Source: Nitrospinota bacterium (GTDB lineage Bacteria; Tectomicrobia; Entotheonellia; J063). Taken from it: 9,061 bases of DNA. Of this stretch, positions 6,096 through 9,061 are shown piece after piece. Position 1 is the first letter of the stretch, and every line of letters begins with the position of its first letter. The stretch covers positions 1-9,061 of the forward strand of contig RFHZ01000518.1 of NCBI GenBank assembly GCA_003696125.1. The letters are read 5' to 3'. A program made the position numbers and the translations under genes. Below the pieces are notes generated by a model. It searched no databases and was not told the origin of the DNA. It worked only from the letters and a program-made list of their open reading frames with translations.

Positions 6096-7412
6096 ATGGG
6101 ACGTTGGTTCACGCAAAAGAAAACCTGGGGAGCTGCCTTTCTCGTTGTGATTCTTTTCTTTGTCGTTGGTGCCGGAGTGGCTACACGAGCCCTTGCCCGG
6201 GGTGAGGAGTATGAAACACTGAAGATCTTTACCGAGGTGCTCTCGCTGGTGCAGAGTAACTATGTCGAAGAGGTGGATACCAAGCAGCTCATCTACGGGG
6301 CCATCCAGGGCATGCTGCGCACCCTGGACCCCCATACCTCTTTTATGCCGCCCGATGTTTACAAAGAGATGCAGATGGAGACGGAAGGGGAGTTTGGAGG
6401 GATTGGGGTCGAAGTCACCTTCAAGGATGATCAGTTGACCGTGGTTTCCCCTATCGAAGACACCCCGGCTTTTCGGGCCGGCCTCAAGGCGGGAGATCAG
6501 ATCCTTAAGATCGATGGAGAGCCGACCAAGAACATGAGTCTGATGGAAGCGGTGAAACGGATGCGGGGACCGCGGGGCACACAGGTTATCCTCACCATCA
6601 TGCGGGAAGGGTTTCAGGCACCGCAAGATTTTGTCCTGGCCAGGGATATCATCAAGATTAAGAGTGTCAAATACCGGCTACTACCGGGGAACATCGGGTA
6701 CGTGAAGATTCGCAGTTTTCATAAGAATACGGCCGAGGAGCTGGATGAGGCCCTTTTTGACCTGGAGGAGCAACAGATGACCGGCCTGATCCTCGATTTG
6801 CGGAACAATCCGGGGGGACTGCTGAACCAGGCGGTAGAGGTGGCGGATCGGTTTCTGGCTAAAGAACAGTTAATCGTCTTTACCAGAGGGCGCATGGCCA
6901 ATCAGAACATGGAGTTTAAATCCCATGAAGAGGGGAGTCATCTTTCCCTCCCCATGGTGGTGCTGGTCAATGCAGGGAGCGCCAGTGCCTCGGAGATCGT
7001 TGCCGGTGCCTTGCAGGATCTCGGTCGCGCCGTCATCCTCGGTGTCCCCACCTTTGGCAAGGGTTCGGTACAGACCATTATCCCTCTCAGCGATGGATCT
7101 GGACTCCGCCTGACCACGGCCCGTTACTATACACCCAAGGGGCGCCTCATACAGGGAAAGGGGATCATCCCGGACATCATCGTGGAGGAGACCGCTCCTC
7201 CCAAGACCGACAAGCCGTCCTCTCCCAGACATGTCCTGCGGGAAAAGGACCTGGAAAACAGTCTGGATCGAGAGAAGGACGGGGAAAATGCAGAGCCGCT
7301 TCCCCAGCAGGATGAGGAACTGGCCTCCGATTATCAACTCCAACGGGCAGTAGATCTCCTCAAAGGCTGGGAGATCTTCCGGAAAACCTTACCGCTGGCC
7401 AAGGCGGGTTAG
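6096..7412 (+). CDS. ctp: Carboxy-terminal processing protease, peptidase family S41
   Basis: 438-residue periplasmic serine protease of the CtpA/CtpB/Prc type, which trims or degrades proteins from their C-termini. The order is an N-terminal membrane anchor or uncleaved signal (about 12-34), a helical region with the family segment RTLDPHTSF (75-83), a PDZ domain (about 97-180) with FGGIGVEV and GLKAGDQILKIDG, and the protease core. The core has LILDLRNNPGG (231-241), NAGSASASE (292-300) and TFGKGSVQ (319-326). By the 25-residue Ser-Lys spacing known in CtpB, the triad is S297, K322 and Q326; all are present. A charged, Pro/Glu-rich tail (about 365-410) ends in a helical YQLQRAVDLLKG segment common to these proteases. 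ATG 6096 has GAGGAGAG at 6081-6088. It lies 18 nt after envC and 20 nt before yibQ, so it is clearly in the operon. Its substrates are unknown; a periplasmic wall enzyme or EnvC is an inference from position. Confidence 0.93.
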   Translation: MGRWFTQKKTWGAAFLVVILFFVVGAGVATRALARGEEYETLKIFTEVLSLVQSNYVEEVDTKQLIYGAIQGMLRTLDPHTSFMPPDVYKEMQMETEGEFGGIGVEVTFKDDQLTVVSPIEDTPAFRAGLKAGDQILKIDGEPTKNMSLMEAVKRMRGPRGTQVILTIMREGFQAPQDFVLARDIIKIKSVKYRLLPGNIGYVKIRSFHKNTAEELDEALFDLEEQQMTGLILDLRNNPGGLLNQAVEVADRFLAKEQLIVFTRGRMANQNMEFKSHEEGSHLSLPMVVLVNAGSASASEIVAGALQDLGRAVILGVPTFGKGSVQTIIPLSDGSGLRLTTARYYTPKGRLIQGKGIIPDIIVEETAPPKTDKPSSPRHVLREKDLENSLDREKDGENAEPLPQQDEELASDYQLQRAVDLLKGWEIFRKTLPLAKAG

Positions 7413-7414
7413 TC

Positions 7415-7424
7415 GAGGGAGGAA
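7415..7424 (+). promoter_or_regulatory. Ribosome binding site deciding a TTG start for yibQ
   Basis: GAGGGAGGAA lies just after the ctp stop, with its GGAGG core 10 nt before TTG 7433. No in-frame ATG or GTG exists between this Shine-Dalgarno and the membrane anchor, so TTG is the best supported start. Confidence 0.7.
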
Positions 7425-7432
7425 TCGCTCAT

Positions 7433-8359
7433 TTGCGCAACGGGAATAAACCGCTTGGCATCATCTGTGCTGTTCTCCTCGCCTTTCTGGGCACCCTGCT
7501 TTTAATCCTGCTCTACCGGTCTGGCGAGGAGCCTTCCTCGGTCCAGCTCTCCCCTCCTTCTCTCACCGTACCTGGACAGGAGGAGACACGGCAGACAGCG
7601 GGGAAGCCTCTGGAAGAAGAGTGGAGCTTTAAGGACCCGATCATCTTTCCTCCCCTTCCCGAAGCGATCGATTCTTTCCAGCCTCCTCAAGCCGGGAGCA
7701 AAAGACTCGCCATTTTGATCGATGATCTCGGCTGGAACCTTGCCATGGCCAGGCGGCTCCTGCAGATCGATGCTCCTCTGACCTTTGCCATTCTTCCCGG
7801 TCTCCCTTACTCTCAGACCGTGGCCGAAGAGGCGCATGCCCGACAGCGGGAGATTCTCCTCCATCTCCCCATGGAGCCGCACGGGTATCCGCAGATCGAC
7901 CCGGGAGCGGGCGCGTTATTTAGTAGCATGAGTGAGGAAGAGCTGGAGGCGATGGTACGCAAAAATCTGACCCTGGTGCCGTACATCAAAGGGGTCAACA
8001 ATCACATGGGGTCGAAGTTGACGGAACAGGGGTGGGCCATGGAGGTGGTGTGCCGGGTATTAAAGGAGCAGAACCTCTTTTTTGTGGATAGCATGACCAG
8101 CCCGAAGTCGGTCGCCTATACCACCGCCCATCGCATCGGCCTCCGGACGGCGTACCGCCATATCTTCTTCGACCATGAGCAACGGGAAGAGGTGATCCGG
8201 CAGCAGGTGCGCAAGCTGGCCACCCTTGCCCAGAAAAACGGTGGCGCCATCGGTATCGGCCATCCCCATCCGGAGACGATCCGGGTGCTGGAAGAGATGA
8301 TTCCCCAACTCCAAAAAGAGGGCTTCACCGTGGTACCGGTCTCCCAGCTCCTCCACTAG
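7433..8359 (+). CDS. yibQ: Divergent polysaccharide deacetylase, YibQ/DUF610 family
   Basis: 308-residue protein with one N-terminal membrane segment (about 8-27), a Pro/Ser/Glu-rich linker (about 30-88) and a periplasmic domain (about 90-308). The domain has the family's motifs in order: [11 protein letters not shown] (92-102), [10 protein letters not shown] (118-127), LLHLPMEP (142-149), [12 protein letters not shown] (186-197), FFVDSMTS (216-223) and [10 protein letters not shown] (273-282). The fold is a relative of NodB-type sugar deacetylases, and possible metal-site residues are D97, D98, H191 and H277. The classic NodB HxxxH pair is not seen, and the activity of this family is not established. 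E. coli also carries yibQ beside envC, so the link with amidase activation is conserved beyond this window. The TTG start is unusual but is backed by the upstream Shine-Dalgarno. The gene is 17 nt before tsaD, in the same operon-like run. Confidence 0.88.
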   Translation: MRNGNKPLGIICAVLLAFLGTLLLILLYRSGEEPSSVQLSPPSLTVPGQEETRQTAGKPLEEEWSFKDPIIFPPLPEAIDSFQPPQAGSKRLAILIDDLGWNLAMARRLLQIDAPLTFAILPGLPYSQTVAEEAHARQREILLHLPMEPHGYPQIDPGAGALFSSMSEEELEAMVRKNLTLVPYIKGVNNHMGSKLTEQGWAMEVVCRVLKEQNLFFVDSMTSPKSVAYTTAHRIGLRTAYRHIFFDHEQREEVIRQQVRKLATLAQKNGGAIGIGHPHPETIRVLEEMIPQLQKEGFTVVPVSQLLH

Positions 8360-8376
8360 GCCAGAGGGAACGATCT

Positions 8377-9061
8377 ATGCATATCCTGGGCATCGAAACC
8401 TCCTGTGATGAAACGGCGGCCGCGGTGATAACTGACGGCACGCAGATCCGTTCCACTATCGTTGCCTCGCAGGTAGAGGTGCATAAAAAATATGGGGGTG
8501 TGGTGCCAGAGCTGGCCTGCCGCAAGCACATCGAGAACATCGTCCCCGTGGTCCGGGCCGCCCTTGATACAGCCCGGGTCTCACTGGAGGAGATTGAGGC
8601 GATCGCCGTCACTCAGGGACCGGGGCTGATCGGGGCCCTGTTGATCGGGGTCTCCTTTGCCAAGGCCCTGGCCTATGCCCGAAGGAAACCGCTGGTTCCG
8701 GTGAATCATCTCGAGGGACATCTCTACTCCCTCCTGCTCACCTACCCGGATCTCCCTTTCCCTTTCCTGACCCTTATCGTTTCGGGTGGGCATACCGACC
8801 TCTACGTCGTCCGCCAGCATGGGGAATACACTCTCCTCGGTCGCACGCTCGACGATGCAGCCGGGGAGGCGTTTGACAAGGTGGCCAAGATGCTCCAGCT
8901 CGGCTATCCAGGAGGACCCATCATCGATGCGCTGGCTACCAAGGGTAACCCGGCGGCCATCCGCTTCCCCCGTCCCATGAGCGATGACTCGTTCGACTTC
9001 AGCTTCAGCGGCTTGAAGACCGCGGTGCGTCAATACCTGCAGAAATCCCCCTCCTCTGATC
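8377..9061 (+). CDS. tsaD: tRNA N6-threonylcarbamoyladenosine synthase TsaD, 5' part (runs off window)
   Basis: Open frame from ATG 8377 to the window end: 228 codons plus one base, about two thirds of a usual 330-345 residue TsaD (Kae1/Gcp/YgjD). It transfers threonylcarbamoyl to A37 of ANN-reading tRNAs in the cytoplasm, working with TsaB, TsaE and TsaC. The N-terminal ASKHA motif [13 protein letters not shown] (5-17) is followed by [11 protein letters not shown] (78-88) and the metal-binding NHLEGH (H111 and H115). Nucleotide-site segments VSGGHT (135-140) and [10 protein letters not shown] (159-168) follow, then the [12 protein letters not shown] segment (206-217). [10 protein letters not shown] (42-51) has Cys where Ser is common. 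AGAGGGA at 8363-8369 supplies the ribosome binding site. The C-terminal third, with the final metal Asp, lies outside. Its place after yibQ looks like operon membership and not a shared pathway. Confidence 0.94.
   Translation, partial: MHILGIETSCDETAAAVITDGTQIRSTIVASQVEVHKKYGGVVPELACRKHIENIVPVVRAALDTARVSLEEIEAIAVTQGPGLIGALLIGVSFAKALAYARRKPLVPVNHLEGHLYSLLLTYPDLPFPFLTLIVSGGHTDLYVVRQHGEYTLLGRTLDDAAGEAFDKVAKMLQLGYPGGPIIDALATKGNPAAIRFPRPMSDDSFDFSFSGLKTAVRQYLQKSPSSD

Noticed and set aside
5673-6626. 317-codon minus-strand open frame opposite envC and ctp
   Set aside because: It spans the junction of two well-identified genes, and its product is His/Pro/Gly-rich with no domain; a composition shadow.

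Overview
The window reads as a gene-dense, moderately GC-rich (by eye about 55-60%) Gram-negative chromosome segment. Every recognisable gene is on the + strand. An EnvC-type amidase activator, FtsEX, a YibQ-type protein and an outer-membrane lifestyle fit a proteobacterial or deltaproteobacterial-type (Desulfobacterota/Desulfuromonadales-like) host. That placement is inferred from gene content and order and was not tested by any search.

Region 1 (1-982): the 3' end of argS (arginyl-tRNA synthetase), then a complete glutamine amidotransferase gene of the trpG/pabA family. Its Shine-Dalgarno overlaps the argS stop. Region 2 (983-3146): a 120-bp AT-richer gap with a weak promoter candidate, then dppD- and dppF-like genes for the two ATPases of a peptide ABC transporter. 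Each ATPase carries a C-terminal four-cysteine motif of the kind that holds a [4Fe-4S] cluster in DppD. No permease or binding-protein gene is in view. Region 3 (3147-3318): a 172-bp gap rich in inverted repeats, with a nested hairpin and then a second hairpin, and no clear promoter.

Region 4 (3319-9061): a tightly packed run ftsE-ftsX-envC-ctp(S41)-yibQ-tsaD. Gaps are 0 to 20 nt, and there is one ATGA stop/start overlap. FtsE and FtsX form the ATP-driven divisome transporter-like complex that, in E. coli, controls EnvC. The EnvC here has lost most LytM zinc and catalytic residues, so it should be an amidase activator and not a hydrolase. A complete-looking S41 carboxy-terminal processing protease (S297/K322/Q326) and a membrane-anchored divergent polysaccharide deacetylase (YibQ/DUF610) follow. 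The 5' two thirds of tsaD (tRNA t6A synthesis) runs off the window end.

The most interesting theme is that the division switch (FtsEX), its periplasmic effector (EnvC), a periplasmic protease and a cell-wall-type deacetylase relative appear to be co-transcribed. I see no insertion sequence, CRISPR array, tRNA, rRNA or phage gene, and no clear sign of a wholly new system.
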